Below are positions 43,278-52,625 of a DNA stretch of 64,000 bases, one piece after another (within the stretch, counting starts at the first letter, position 1; the number at the start of each line of letters is the position of its first letter). This DNA is from Prevotella sp. HUN102 (GTDB lineage Bacteria > Bacteroidota > Bacteroidia > Bacteroidales > Bacteroidaceae): positions 1,240,001-1,304,000 of the forward strand of contig NZ_JIAF01000004.1 in assembly GCF_000688375.1 (NCBI RefSeq), in the 5' to 3' direction. The translations under genes were made by a program, and so were the position numbers. Under the pieces are notes generated by a model that was given only the letters and a program-made list of their open reading frames with translations, was not told where the DNA came from and ran no database searches.

Positions 43278-43361
43278 ATGAAGAGGAAAACATTTAAAGA
43301 AGGTTTTATTATTGGGCTGGCTATGGGTGCCCTTGCCGCCCTTATGTTTTATTTAAGATAA
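43278..43361 (+). CDS. 27-residue single-helix membrane peptide
   Basis: ATG 43278 opens a 27-codon frame with a basic start (KRKTFKEG) and one membrane helix (FIIGLAMGALAALMFYL). It ends 5 bases before the next small gene. The composition is that of a real microprotein, not chance. Confidence 0.55.
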   Translation: MKRKTFKEGFIIGLAMGALAALMFYLR

Positions 43362-43366
43362 AAGAT

Positions 43367-43552
43367 ATGGACGATTTTGAACAGATATTAGAAGGTGGAA
43401 TGGTTTTTCGAGGTGCTCCAAAACCTAAAACCGACGACGGCAAGGTAAAGACCAAGGCTAAGAAAAAGAAGTATATTACCGGGGCACACGGCTCCGGAAG
43501 TGCCAAACAGAAAGCAAAGTATCGCACTCAACGCGCCAATAGACACAAGTAA
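43367..43552 (+). CDS. Small basic conserved protein
   Basis: This 61-residue protein has a short acidic start (DDFEQILEGGMVFRG) and a Lys-rich tail (KTKAKKKKYITGAHGSGSAKQKAKYRTQ) that would bind nucleic acid. It is probably transcribed with the 27-residue peptide and ends at a strong terminator. The function is unknown. Confidence 0.6.
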   Translation: MDDFEQILEGGMVFRGAPKPKTDDGKVKTKAKKKKYITGAHGSGSAKQKAKYRTQRANRHK

Positions 43553-43573
43553 AGTGCTGCCAACAACATTTAT

Positions 43574-43614
43574 AAAACAGCCAAAAGCCCACAGATAGCT
43601 TTTGGCTGTTTTTG
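43574..43614 (+). terminator. Terminator after the small basic gene
   Basis: AACAGCCAAAAGC and GCTTTTGGCTGTT form a 13-bp stem followed by TTTG. It is one of the strongest terminators in the window. Confidence 0.92.
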
Positions 43615-43678
43615 TTTATATTCACTTGAAAAGTGATACTAACTATAAGAAGAAAAGGAATTACAAACTATCACTTTT

Positions 43679-43766
43679 CAATCTTGCGAAGATTAGAAAA
43701 CATTCTTCGCACATTTGCATTGCAATCTTGCGAAAAACGCCGTGCATTCTTCGCACAAATGCAAGA
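43679..43766. repeat. 22-nt periodic array, copy C (4 units)
   Basis: Four contiguous 22-base units start at 43679, 43701, 43723 and 43745, alternating cores CAATCTTGCGAA and CATTCTTCGCA. A TGAAAAGTGATA / TATCACTTTTCA inverted repeat lies at 43627-43680. The 433-base gap (43553-43985) holds this array, the terminator at 43574 and no gene. Confidence 0.75.
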
Positions 43767-43985
43767 CAAATTATAATGATCTGTTTTTCAGATGCTTACA
43801 AAACAGAAAGACTACAAGACAGAGCATAATTCTTCTAAACCAAAAAATATAATACTGCCGAACAAAACATTGTTTACCATCTTAGTTGTTCGTCTCGACA
43901 AACTCAAAATACTATGGCTATCTATTCTGAATACTTATTTACAAAAATAGCCGAACATCAGTCTGTTCAGCTATCCAATATGCTC

Positions 43986-44810
43986 TTATTTCATTAAAAT
44001 CGCATTGTAGATTCTTCCCGACTCAACACCCAGTTTGCGCGCTGAAAAATAATCATCGGAAGAAGTATAAGTGCAGATACCTTCGTCGATTATGTTTTCG
44101 GGACTTACGCCACCCATTTCAAGATCCATACGATTGCAAAGCTTTAGATCGATATGCCATTTCATAGGTAGCTCGCCTTCTTTCTTTTCTTTTACAGGAT
44201 ACAGTTTTGCAATGGAATTCATATCAAAATTGACGGCTGCAAACTGATCGTAGACTTCCTGTCCCACTTCAAAGTTTTCCAACGAAATTCCGGGACCGAT
44301 GATTGCCTTTATCTCTTTAGGATTTGAGCCGAAGTTTACGGTCATCTCCCTGACAATCTTCATCACGATGTGATTCAGTGTACCTCGCCAGCCTGCGTGG
44401 ATTGCTGCGGCAGCGTGATGAGCCTCATCATAGAGCAGCACAGGAATGCAGTCGGCAGTGGAAACGCCAATGCAAATGCCCCGTTCATCGGTCATTACGG
44501 CATCCACACCCTCCAATATCTGATTTTTAACAGATTCAGGCAATGAGAACAATTCGCTTGCAATGCGACGGGACTCGATGTGATGTACCTGATGAGGGAT
44601 AATTAGTCGGGACTCGTCGATGCCCAAATGTTCTGCCAAAGCCTTTCTATTGGCTGCCACCGACTCCTCATCGTCGCCACAATAGAGGTTCACGCTGAAC
44701 TCGCCGTGCTTTTCCTTCCCCACCCCTCCGTGTCGGGTGGAGCTGAATGCCACAACGTCTTCAGCCAAATCGTAGTAATGGAGTTCGGGCTTAATCATCT
44801 GTGTATTCAA
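43986..44810 (-). CDS. pgeF: Polyphenol oxidase/laccase-domain protein
   Basis: This 274-residue protein belongs to the YfiH/PgeF family, which corrects wrongly built peptidoglycan precursors and has been described as a copper-binding laccase-like protein. Visible marks are [34 protein letters not shown] and [10 protein letters not shown]. It overlaps the 3' end of obgE by 20 bases and is probably co-transcribed from upstream of obgE. Confidence 0.9.
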   Translation of the reverse strand: MNTQMIKPELHYYDLAEDVVAFSSTRHGGVGKEKHGEFSVNLYCGDDEESVAANRKALAEHLGIDESRLIIPHQVHHIESRRIASELFSLPESVKNQILEGVDAVMTDERGICIGVSTADCIPVLLYDEAHHAAAAIHAGWRGTLNHIVMKIVREMTVNFGSNPKEIKAIIGPGISLENFEVGQEVYDQFAAVNFDMNSIAKLYPVKEKKEGELPMKWHIDLKLCNRMDLEMGGVSPENIIDEGICTYTSSDDYFSARKLGVESGRIYNAILMK

Positions 44811-45960
44811 AATCGTCGAGTTCCTCTATATCTTCTATCTCATCCTCATCAATCCATTCAATGTCTTCCACGTCGGCACCTTCGTCGTGCATTTCGGCTT
44901 CGAAGCGAGACATATCCTTGTCGCGATGAACAAGGTTTTCCTCAGATGTGATAATCTGGAGTTTGTTGCTCTCGGAATTAAGTTCTTTCCAGAGAACATC
45001 CTTCAGTTCGTTCAGTCCCGTGCCTGCCACAGATGAGATAAATACCACCGGAAGATCGGTAGGGAGAGTTTCCTGAAGCATTTCTATCAGTTCGTCATCG
45101 AGCAAATCACTCTTCGTAACAGCAAGCACACGATGCTTGTCGAGCATTTCAGGATTGAACTGCTTCAGCTCATTGAGCAGAATTTCGTATTCTTTCTTGA
45201 TATCATCCGTATCGCCCGGAACCATAAAGAGCAACAGGGAGTTGCGCTCAATATGACGGAGAAAACGCAATCCCAGTCCTTTTCCCTCGCTTGCGCCTTC
45301 TATAATACCGGGAATATCAGCCATAACGAAACTCTGATGGTCGTGATAGCTGACGATACCCAACGACGGTTCCATTGTAGTGAACGGATAGTTGGCTATC
45401 TTCGGCTTTGCGCTCGACAAAGAAGAAAGCAATGTGGATTTGCCGACATTAGGGAATCCCACGAGACCTACGTCGGCAAGAAGTTTCAATTCAAGGATGA
45501 CGGTCATTTCCTGCATCGGTTCGCCGGGCTGAGCATAGCGCGGAGCCTGATTCGTAGATGTGCGGAACTGGAAGTTTCCCAGTCCTCCTCGTCCTCCTTT
45601 GAGCAGTACGACTTCCTGTCCGTCGTAGGAAACATCGCAGACATACTTACCCGTTTCGGCATTGTAGACTACGGTTCCACACGGAACGTCGATATACACG
45701 TCCTTACCGTCGCTTCCGTGACACTTGTCGCGACCACCGTTCCCTCCGTGCTCTGCATGTATATGTCGTTGATAGCGCAGGTGGAGCAACGTCCAATAGT
45801 TGTGGTTGCCTCTCAGAATGATGCTGCCGCCTTTGCCTCCATCGCCCCCGTCAGGTCCTCCGTTGGGATTATACTTCACGTGGCGAAGGTGCATAGAGCC
45901 TCGTCCTCCCTTTCCCGAGCGGCAATAAATCTTTACGTAGTCTACAAAATTACTTTCCAT
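44791..45960 (-). CDS. obgE: GTPase ObgE/CgtA
   Basis: This 389-residue essential GTPase assists late 50S assembly. The Gly-rich Obg domain covers residues 1-158 ([20 protein letters not shown]). The G domain follows with [10 protein letters not shown] (G1), [16 protein letters not shown] (G3) and TKSD (G4). The C-terminus is strongly acidic and flexible. I use the ATG at 45960 instead of an upstream GTG, because it gives the family start [12 protein letters not shown]. Confidence 0.95.
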   Translation of the reverse strand: MESNFVDYVKIYCRSGKGGRGSMHLRHVKYNPNGGPDGGDGGKGGSIILRGNHNYWTLLHLRYQRHIHAEHGGNGGRDKCHGSDGKDVYIDVPCGTVVYNAETGKYVCDVSYDGQEVVLLKGGRGGLGNFQFRTSTNQAPRYAQPGEPMQEMTVILELKLLADVGLVGFPNVGKSTLLSSLSSAKPKIANYPFTTMEPSLGIVSYHDHQSFVMADIPGIIEGASEGKGLGLRFLRHIERNSLLLFMVPGDTDDIKKEYEILLNELKQFNPEMLDKHRVLAVTKSDLLDDELIEMLQETLPTDLPVVFISSVAGTGLNELKDVLWKELNSESNKLQIITSEENLVHRDKDMSRFEAEMHDEGADVEDIEWIDEDEIEDIEELDDFEYTDD

Positions 45961-46096
45961 ATCAAAAAGAATCAAAACCAATGACCTCCCTAAAACCTTT
46001 CCAAAGGAAGAGGTGTCAAATTACCGTTGTGCCGATAATCAGACATCCCCTCCTTTGGAAGGGGCTCGGGGAGGCCATTAAGTTTAGTTTATATTT

Positions 46097-46669
46097 TTAC
46101 AAATTATCAATTATCTTTGCTATTCTCGCAAAGATTTCGTCTATCGTGCCCAAGCCTTCAACGTGATGACGGATACCTTCGTTCTGATACCAGTCAATCA
46201 GCGGAGAAGTCTGTGTGTTGTAAACATTCAGACGCTTCTGTATTGTTTCTGCATTGTCGTCGGAACGGCCACTCTGCTCGCCACGGAGAATCAGACGCTT
46301 CATCAGCTCTTCTTCCGGAACGAAGAGTTCAATCATTGCAGCAATCTGATGTCCACGCTCTGAAAGCATCTTCTTCAATGCCTCAGCTTGAGGTATTGTG
46401 CGTGGGAAACCATCAAAGATAACGCCTTTGTGCTCCTTGCCGAAACTATCGTAAACGCTTGCAAGGATATCAATCATCAACTCGTCGGGAATGAGCTGAC
46501 CGTTGTCGATAAAGCCCTTTGCAGTCTTACCAAGTTCTGTACCATTCTTGATTTCAGCACGAAGAACATCACCCGTAGAAATGTGTCCGAATCCGTACTT
46601 TTCAATCATCTTGTCGCTCTGCGTACCTTTACCAGCACCCGGAGCACCGAAAATTACAATATTCTTCAT
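46097..46669 (-). CDS. adk: Adenylate kinase
   Basis: This 190-residue enzyme interconverts ATP+AMP and 2 ADP. It has the P-loop GAPGAGKGTQSDKM, the AMP-site segment GHISTGDVLRAEI, and DGFPRTIPQAEAL. The LID is the short type without a zinc-binding insertion (RLILRGEQSGRSDDN). It overlaps hpt by one base. The 136-base gap before obgE holds an imperfect inverted repeat with CCTCCTTTGG. Confidence 0.97.
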   Translation of the reverse strand: MKNIVIFGAPGAGKGTQSDKMIEKYGFGHISTGDVLRAEIKNGTELGKTAKGFIDNGQLIPDELMIDILASVYDSFGKEHKGVIFDGFPRTIPQAEALKKMLSERGHQIAAMIELFVPEEELMKRLILRGEQSGRSDDNAETIQKRLNVYNTQTSPLIDWYQNEGIRHHVEGLGTIDEIFARIAKIIDNL

Positions 46670-47208
46670 TATTCGTTTACTAAAGTGTATATATCTCTCA
46701 AATTGCGTCCTTGCTGGTCGTAGTCGAGACCATAGCCAACAATAAAGTCATTAGGAATCTCCATTGCAACATATTCAATATCCAATGGTACTTGCAGCTT
46801 GCCGGGCTTCAGGAGCAGTGTGCTGATGTGCAGACTGGCAGGCTCGCGCGTGCCGAGTGTCTCTATCATACGCTTCATTGTAGAGCCTGTATCAACTATA
46901 TCCTCAACAATGACCACGTGGCGACCGCGAATATCTTCGTTCAAACCGATAACTTCCTTGATTTTTCCCGTCGAAGTAGTACCTTCGTAAGAAGCCAGTT
47001 TCACGAACGAAATTTCGCAAGGGATAGTGATATGCTTCATCAAATCCGAAGCAAACATAAACGAACCATTAAGAACGGCTATGAAAAGAGGATTCTTGTC
47101 AGCCATATCCTTGTTTATACGTTCAGCTACTTTCTTTACTCGTTCAAGTATCTCGGCTTCTGGGATAGAAGTTTCAAAAGTTTTGTCTTTTATTGTTACT
47201 CGGCTCAT
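46669..47208 (-). CDS. hpt: Hypoxanthine phosphoribosyltransferase
   Basis: This 179-residue purine salvage enzyme has the PRPP loop VVIVEDIVDTGSTM near residue 100 and the flexible-loop region FVKLASYEGTTSTG. It joins hypoxanthine or guanine to PRPP. It is followed by adk with a shared base, so the two are one operon. A minus-strand TAATTTTG (complement of 47232-47239) is the likely promoter. Confidence 0.93.
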   Translation of the reverse strand: MSRVTIKDKTFETSIPEAEILERVKKVAERINKDMADKNPLFIAVLNGSFMFASDLMKHITIPCEISFVKLASYEGTTSTGKIKEVIGLNEDIRGRHVVIVEDIVDTGSTMKRMIETLGTREPASLHISTLLLKPGKLQVPLDIEYVAMEIPNDFIVGYGLDYDQQGRNLRDIYTLVNE

Positions 47209-47283
47209 AGTCCTAAATCTGTTATTTTGCGCAAAATTACGAAAATTATAGCAAACAATCCTATATGATTAGCATTTATTTTG

Positions 47284-47291
47284 TAAATTTG
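47284..47291 (+). promoter_or_regulatory. Promoter for the NAD(P)HX repair gene
   Basis: TAAATTTG matches the -7 consensus only 9 bases before the ATG at 47300, so the transcript has almost no leader. Confidence 0.55.
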
Positions 47292-47299
47292 CCTTCATT

Positions 47300-48817
47300 A
47301 TGAAGATATTCACTAATGCTCAGATACACGAGCTTGACAAATACACAATAGAACACGAGCCCATCAAGTCCATTGACCTTATGGAGCGTGCTGCGAAAGC
47401 ATTGACCCATTCGATTATGGAACAATGGAGCAACCAGACACCAGTGGTGGTCTTTGCAGGCCCGGGCAACAACGGTGGTGATGCACTTGCAGTCGCCCGT
47501 CTGCTATTTGCCGAGAACTATCAGGTAAAGGTGGTGCTCTTCAATATTTCCAACCAACTTTCCGAGGATTGCGCAACCAACAAGCAACGCTTATTGGATA
47601 TGAAGCAATTCAAGGATTTCACGGAAGTTACGGCTACATTTGAACCACCTGACCTCACGGCTGAAACGCTGGTAGTGGACGGATTGTTCGGTTCTGGGCT
47701 GAACAAGCCTTTGGCCGGAGGCTTTGCTTCGCTGATAAAATACATCAATCAAAGTCCGTCAAAGGTTGTAAGTATCGACGTTCCTTCAGGTTTGATGTCC
47801 GAGGATAACTCTTTCAATGTCAGGGCAAACATCATTCACGCCGACCTGACGCTTACGCTCCACCAGAAGAAGCTCTCTTTCCTGTTCGGAGATATGCAAC
47901 CGTTCCTCGGGGAACTGAAAGTGCTCGACATTCGTCTGAGTCAGGAATATATCAATAAGACAGAGGCACAGTTTTCCATACTCGAAGAATCGGACATACG
48001 CAGTCGTCTGCTCCATCGCGGAGACTTTGCACACAAAGGACAGATGGGAAATGCGCTCATCATAGCAGGCAGTTACGGTATGGCCGGCGCATCAGTGCTT
48101 GCCACGAAAGCCTGTTTACGTTCCGGCGTAGGCAAGGCCACGGTACACACGCCTAAAAAGAATTACGACATTATGCAGATTTCGGTTCCCGAAGCAGTTA
48201 TGCAGATGGACCACGAAGAGACCACTTTCTCCGAAGCTGTGGACACGGAAGATTTCGACGCACTGGGAATAGGTCCCGGCTTAGGACTGTCAGAGAACAC
48301 AGCTATTGCAATGATTTCGCAGATTCGCCGTGCGCAATGTCCGGTTGTGGCTGATGCAGACGCATTGAATATGCTGGCGAGCCACCGTGCGTGGATGCAG
48401 CAACTTCCAAGAAACATCATTATGACGCCACATCCATTGGAATTCGACCGTTTGAGTGGCTCGCCTGCCAACGGAGACTACGAACGTCTGCAACAAGCAA
48501 GGGATATGGCACAGTCTCTCCACGCATACATCCTTCTCAAAGGACATTACAGCGCACTCTGTATGCCCAATGGACACGTTTGTTTCAACCCAACCGGCAA
48601 CAGCGGTATGGCTACAGCCGGCAGCGGAGATGTGCTCACCGGCATTATCACGGCACTATTGGCACGTGGCTACAAGCAGGAAGATGCCTGCGCAGTAGGT
48701 ATGTATATTCACGGATTGGCAGGAGATTTTGCCGAAAAGGAAGTTGGAAAGGAAAGTCTGATAGCAAGCGACATCATCAACTATCTTCCGGAAGCATTCA
48801 AACGACTGAACGATTAG
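47300..48817 (+). CDS. Bifunctional NAD(P)HX epimerase/ADP-dependent dehydratase
   Basis: This 505-residue protein repairs hydrated NAD(P)H. The N-terminal YjeF_N epimerase domain (1-210) shows AGPGNNGGDALAVARLL and VDGLFGSGLNKPL. The C-terminal carbohydrate-kinase-like dehydratase (230-505) shows GIGPGLGLSENTA, VADADALNMLASH and TAGSGDVLTGIITALLARG. Fusion of the two domains in this order is standard in bacteria. A single-gene unit with its own promoter and terminator. Confidence 0.93.
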   Translation: MKIFTNAQIHELDKYTIEHEPIKSIDLMERAAKALTHSIMEQWSNQTPVVVFAGPGNNGGDALAVARLLFAENYQVKVVLFNISNQLSEDCATNKQRLLDMKQFKDFTEVTATFEPPDLTAETLVVDGLFGSGLNKPLAGGFASLIKYINQSPSKVVSIDVPSGLMSEDNSFNVRANIIHADLTLTLHQKKLSFLFGDMQPFLGELKVLDIRLSQEYINKTEAQFSILEESDIRSRLLHRGDFAHKGQMGNALIIAGSYGMAGASVLATKACLRSGVGKATVHTPKKNYDIMQISVPEAVMQMDHEETTFSEAVDTEDFDALGIGPGLGLSENTAIAMISQIRRAQCPVVADADALNMLASHRAWMQQLPRNIIMTPHPLEFDRLSGSPANGDYERLQQARDMAQSLHAYILLKGHYSALCMPNGHVCFNPTGNSGMATAGSGDVLTGIITALLARGYKQEDACAVGMYIHGLAGDFAEKEVGKESLIASDIINYLPEAFKRLND

Positions 48818-48870
48818 AAAGAATAAAGAGAAACCTTAAACGCAGCAGAACTGCAAGTGTCTGCACATAT

Positions 48871-48918
48871 AGAAGCGAAGCCCGAAGAGTATAGGATACT
48901 TTTCGGGCTTCGCTTGTT
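48871..48918 (+). terminator. Terminator after the repair gene
   Basis: AGAAGCGAAGCCCGAA and TTCGGGCTTCGCTT form a long stem with a 15-base loop, followed by GTTTAT, about 55 bases after the stop codon. Confidence 0.85.
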
Positions 48919-49027
48919 TATCTTAGAAGCAGTTTTGCCGTATCGGCAAATCTCTTATCCTGTCATTAAACGAGCTTATCGCATTCTCAAATTCATCGAC
49001 CTTACTTTCAACAAAGTATGATACAAA

Positions 49028-49064
49028 GAAAAAACGGCAGTTTCAATAGAAACCACCGTTTTTA
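49028..49064 (-). terminator. Aldolase terminator
   Basis: AAAAACGG and CCGTTTTT with an inner GTTTC/GAAAC pair form a symmetric hairpin just after the aldolase stop at 49088, with T runs on both strands. Confidence 0.85.
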
Positions 49065-49087
49065 TGTCTTTAAGCTCTACCTTAACG

Positions 49088-50101
49088 TTAGTCGAGGTTA
49101 GCCAACTTATTGTCAGAACCAAGTACGTTCTTAATCTTGTCTGTGTACAAGTCAATCATATACTCGCGAGCCTTACCACAATACTGACGTGGGTCGAAGT
49201 ATTCAGGATGTGCAATGAATGTTTCACGAACACCAGCAGTAAAAGCAAGGCGAGAGTCTGAGTCGATATTGATCTTGCAAACCGCGCTCTTTGTAGCTCT
49301 GCGAAGCTGTTCTTCAGGAATACCGACAGCGTTTGGCAACTTACCACCGTTTGCATTGATGATATCAACATACTTTTCAGGAACTGAAGAAGAACCGTGG
49401 AGTACGATTGGGAAGCCGGGAAGTTCCTTCTCAATAGCTTCGAGAACATCGAATGCCAATGGAGGAGGAATCAAACGGCCTGTTTCAGGATCCTTAGTAC
49501 ACTGCTCTGGTGTGAACTTATATGCACCGTGAGAAGTACCGATAGAGATAGCGAGCGAATCGCAACCTGTACGTGTAGCGAAATCCACCACTTCTTCAGG
49601 GCGTGTATAGTGAGATTCCTCAGCTACAACATCGTCTTCAACACCTGCAAGTACGCCAAGCTCGCCTTCAACAGTTACGTCGAACTGGTGTGCATACTCT
49701 ACAACCTGCTTTGTCAAAGCTACATTTTCTTCGTATGGAAGGTGTGAACCATCAATCATAACTGAAGAGAAGCCGAAGTCTACACAGCTCTTACAAGTCT
49801 CGAAGCTGTCTCCGTGGTCAAGGTGGAGCACGATTTCAGGATGGTTGCAGCCAATTTCCTTTGCAAATTCCACAGCACCTTCAGCAAGGTAACGGAGAAG
49901 CGTCTGGTTAGCATACTTACGAGCACCCTTAGAAACTTGAAGAATAACAGGAGACTTCGTGTTGGAAGAAGCCTGAATGATAGCCTGAAGTTGCTCCAAG
50001 TTGTTGAAGTTGAAAGCTGGTACAGCCCAACCACCATCGATAGCTCTCTTAAACATCTCACGAGTGTTCACGAGGCCAAGATCCTTATAATTTACTGCCA
50101 T
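49088..50101 (-). CDS. fbaA: Class II fructose-bisphosphate aldolase
   Basis: This 337-residue zinc enzyme splits fructose 1,6-bisphosphate in glycolysis. Metal and phosphate sites are visible: VLHLDHGDSFE, VEGELGVLAG, ISIGTSHGAYKF and VLHGSSSVPEKYV. I use the ATG at 50101, which gives MAVNYKDLGL. The promoter lies 50 bases upstream on the minus strand. Confidence 0.95.
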   Translation of the reverse strand: MAVNYKDLGLVNTREMFKRAIDGGWAVPAFNFNNLEQLQAIIQASSNTKSPVILQVSKGARKYANQTLLRYLAEGAVEFAKEIGCNHPEIVLHLDHGDSFETCKSCVDFGFSSVMIDGSHLPYEENVALTKQVVEYAHQFDVTVEGELGVLAGVEDDVVAEESHYTRPEEVVDFATRTGCDSLAISIGTSHGAYKFTPEQCTKDPETGRLIPPPLAFDVLEAIEKELPGFPIVLHGSSSVPEKYVDIINANGGKLPNAVGIPEEQLRRATKSAVCKINIDSDSRLAFTAGVRETFIAHPEYFDPRQYCGKAREYMIDLYTDKIKNVLGSDNKLANLD

Positions 50102-50152
50102 AACAATATTATGATTTAAAAAGTGAATAATCGAATACCTATTAATCTCTTG

Positions 50153-50184
50153 CAAAATTAACATTTTATTTTGTTAATGCCAAA
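50153..50184 (-). promoter_or_regulatory. Aldolase promoter
   Basis: On the minus strand TTTG (complement of 50181-50184), a 20-bp spacer and TAATTTTG (complement of 50153-50160) match the Bacteroidetes consensus. The rest of the 324-base gap up to the aquaporin gene contains only the terminator at 50372 and purine-rich sequence. Confidence 0.75.
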
Positions 50185-50371
50185 ACTCAATAGCTAATTA
50201 ATACTACCCAACTGTTAAAAAGCGTGTTTTTCGATTATTAGATGATTTAAAGCAAGAGTTTATTTCAAAAGGAAACGAGGAGACGAGGGAACGAGGGGAC
50301 AAGGAAATATGAGGACGAACTAATGAGAAAACAAGCTGACAAGAGTAGAAGAATATCAGAAAACAAGAATA

Positions 50372-50405
50372 CAAAAAGCCTCTTTCCGTTAAGAAAGAGG
50401 CCTTT
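50372..50405 (-). terminator. Aquaporin terminator
   Basis: AAAGCCTCTTTC and GAAAGAGGCCTTT form an 11-bp stem just after the aquaporin stop at 50426, with A/T tracts on both sides. Confidence 0.9.
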
Positions 50406-50425
50406 ATAATTATTTATTTCCGAAA

Positions 50426-51148
50426 TTAATCTTCCGTAGATGGGTCGATAACCTTCCAGATTACGCTTGCCAAAGCAGCACCGATGAACGGACCTACGAT
50501 GAATATCCAAAGGTTGCTCAATGCTTCTGCCAGACCACCTGCCAACTGTGCGAAGATAGCAGGACCGATAGAACGAGCCGGATTAACAGAAGTACCTGTG
50601 TAACGGATACATACCAAGTGAACCAATATCAGAGAAAGACCGATAGCCAAACCCGCGAAGTTGTTTGTAGCACCGTTTGTCTTTGATGTAGCACCGAGAA
50701 CAACGAGCACGAACACGCAAGTGAACACGATTTCAGCAATCAAACCACCAGCAACACTGATACCAGACTGGAGACCATTAGCACCCAAACCGGCACCTGC
50801 CAATGCAAATTCAGCACCAGCACTCGTTACAAGGGCGTAGAGAATAGCCGCACCGATAAGACCTCCAAGCACCTGAAACACCATATACATAGCGCAATCC
50901 TTAGCACTCATACGGCCGCTGAGGAACACTCCGAGCGTAATAGCTGGATTAATGTGGCAGCCTGATATGCCGCCGATGGCGTATGCCATTGCAACTACTG
51001 ACAAACCGAATGCCATTGCCGTGCCGATAACCGTACCTGCATTTGCCACCACTGAACAATCTGAAGAACAATTAAGGCTGACGGCAACGCCACAGCCCAT
51101 CAAAACCAGCACCATAGTGCCAATCATTTCTGCTAAATACTTTTTCAT
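50426..51148 (-). CDS. Aquaporin, MIP family
   Basis: This 240-residue membrane channel has six membrane helices and both pore motifs, SGCHINPAIT and TGTSVNPARS. The residue layout (His next to the first NPA, Ile/Arg after the second) fits a water-selective AqpZ type more than a glycerol facilitator. I use the ATG at 51148. The frame extends upstream but not in a protein-like way. Confidence 0.9.
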   Translation of the reverse strand: MKKYLAEMIGTMVLVLMGCGVAVSLNCSSDCSVVANAGTVIGTAMAFGLSVVAMAYAIGGISGCHINPAITLGVFLSGRMSAKDCAMYMVFQVLGGLIGAAILYALVTSAGAEFALAGAGLGANGLQSGISVAGGLIAEIVFTCVFVLVVLGATSKTNGATNNFAGLAIGLSLILVHLVCIRYTGTSVNPARSIGPAIFAQLAGGLAEALSNLWIFIVGPFIGAALASVIWKVIDPSTED

Positions 51149-51371
51149 AATTAATTTTACTTTGTAAGTTATTGTCAAAACTCTAAGTTAAGTTACTGTT
51201 AAATCCAACGCAAAGTTAGACATAATATTGTTACTATGCAACTAAATTCTATAAAATCTGATAAAAAGAAACAATATAAATCGTTTTTTCCTGACATTAC
51301 TTATTCTAAATCAAAGAATATGTATCAGAGTTCAGGATATTCCTGAGCTAAAGGGGACAAGGAAAAAAGGG

Positions 51372-51472
51372 GACAAGTTTACAAGTAAGTTTCTGCGTTT
51401 CCAAGCGATTTGTATATTATTTCCCTCTTATTTTCTGCGTACATTTTCAAGTAATTTACTTGTAAACTTGTC
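51372..51472. repeat. 17-bp perfect inverted repeat in noncoding DNA
   Basis: GACAAGTTTACAAGTAA (51372-51388) and TTACTTGTAAACTTGTC (51456-51472) are perfect inverted copies 67 bases apart. They lie between the aquaporin gene and array D in a 651-base gap with no gene. Confidence 0.75.
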
Positions 51473-51592
51473 TACCTGTCCTCTCGTAAACCTCTCATCT
51501 GCTTCCCGTTCGCTTGTTAATTTACCATTAAACCCGCACCATTGTTTCACACGGGCAAACAGGCGAATTGCAAATAACCGAAGAACGCAATC

Positions 51593-51658
51593 CATTCTTC
51601 GCAAAATTACAACGCATTCTTCGCAAAAATGCAATGCAATCTTCGCACGTTTGGAAAC
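51593..51658. repeat. 22-nt periodic array, copy D (3 units)
   Basis: Units start at 51593, 51615 and 51637, the first two with core CATTCTTCGCA and the third with CAATCTTCGCACG. The second and third units are identical to those of copy F at 63207-63250. AACCGAAGAA precedes the array, as in copy A. Confidence 0.8.
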
Positions 51659-51756
51659 CCATATTTTATCCATTGATTTCCAACCACTTACAAATCTTCA
51701 AAAAATGATGCTTTGCATAACTCTCAATATCATTCGTGTCTGCACATTCTTTTTCG

Positions 51757-51764
51757 TAATTTTG
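51757..51764 (+). promoter_or_regulatory. Promoter for the HAD gene
   Basis: TAATTTTG matches the -7 consensus 35 bases before the ATG at 51800. The leader carries no visible structure. Confidence 0.6.
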
Positions 51765-51799
51765 CACCCGATTAATATATTCAATAAGGATTGTTTTTT

Positions 51800-52606
51800 A
51801 TGAAATACAAGATGATTGTGCTCGACCTCGACGGCACTTTGACGAACAGCAAGAAGGAAATAACGCCAAAAACCAAACAGGCACTAATGAAAGCGCAGCA
51901 GAACGGCGTAAGAGTCGTATTAGCTTCAGGCAGACCTACCTACGGAATCACGGCTTTGGCTGACGAATTGGAACTCGAAAAGTTCGGAGGATATATCTTA
52001 GCGTTCAACGGCGGAAAGATAACCGACTGCGCAACAGAGGAAATCGTGTACGAACAGATGCTCGACGAACGACTCGTGCCTTATCTTTACAATGCCGCCA
52101 TCAATTCAGGGATGGCGATTCTTACCTATCAGGGAGAGGGAATCGCTGCCACAAGGAGCAATGATGAGTATGTTCAGCACGAGGCTTTCATCAACAAGAT
52201 GCCCGTCGTGCAGTACGACGACTTCCTCAATCAACTTGTATATCCCATCAACAAATGCCTGATTGTGGGCAATCCTGTCCCACTCCACCAACTGGAATTG
52301 AAGATTGCAAAGGAAATGGAAGGAAAGATGAGCGTGTATCGTTCGGCAGACTTTTTCCTCGAATGCGTGCCATTAGGTATTGACAAGGCGCAATCGCTTT
52401 CCCGGCTCATCAACAAACTGGGCATTGCGCGCGCAGAAATCATAGCTTGCGGCGATGGCTACAACGACCTCTCTATGATTCAGTTTGCCGGACTTGGCGT
52501 GGCAATGGAAAATGCAGCCGAAGAAGTGAAGGCAAATGCCGATTTTATCACGCTCTCCAACGAAGAGGACGGAGTGGCACACGTGGTGGAGAAGTTCATA
52601 TTCTAA
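51800..52606 (+). CDS. HAD phosphatase, Cof family
   Basis: This 268-residue protein has the nucleophile motif LDLDGTLTNSKKEI at the start. A large type-C2 cap occupies the middle (90-190), and GDGYNDLSMIQFAGLGVAMENA near 215 supplies the metal-binding acidic pair. Cof-type enzymes remove phosphate from sugar phosphates or flavin mononucleotide. The substrate here is unknown. I use the ATG at 51800, not an upstream TTG. Confidence 0.9.
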   Translation: MKYKMIVLDLDGTLTNSKKEITPKTKQALMKAQQNGVRVVLASGRPTYGITALADELELEKFGGYILAFNGGKITDCATEEIVYEQMLDERLVPYLYNAAINSGMAILTYQGEGIAATRSNDEYVQHEAFINKMPVVQYDDFLNQLVYPINKCLIVGNPVPLHQLELKIAKEMEGKMSVYRSADFFLECVPLGIDKAQSLSRLINKLGIARAEIIACGDGYNDLSMIQFAGLGVAMENAAEEVKANADFITLSNEEDGVAHVVEKFIF

Positions 52607-52625
52607 CAAAGAATACAATCACTAT

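Noticed and set aside
43679..43766. CRISPR array
   Set aside because: Units are contiguous 22-mers with no unique spacers, and no cas genes are in the window.
46005..46085. Imperfect inverted repeat with CCTTTGG between obgE and adk
   Set aside because: It is probably an ordinary intergenic repeat or weak terminator, with no other copy in the window.
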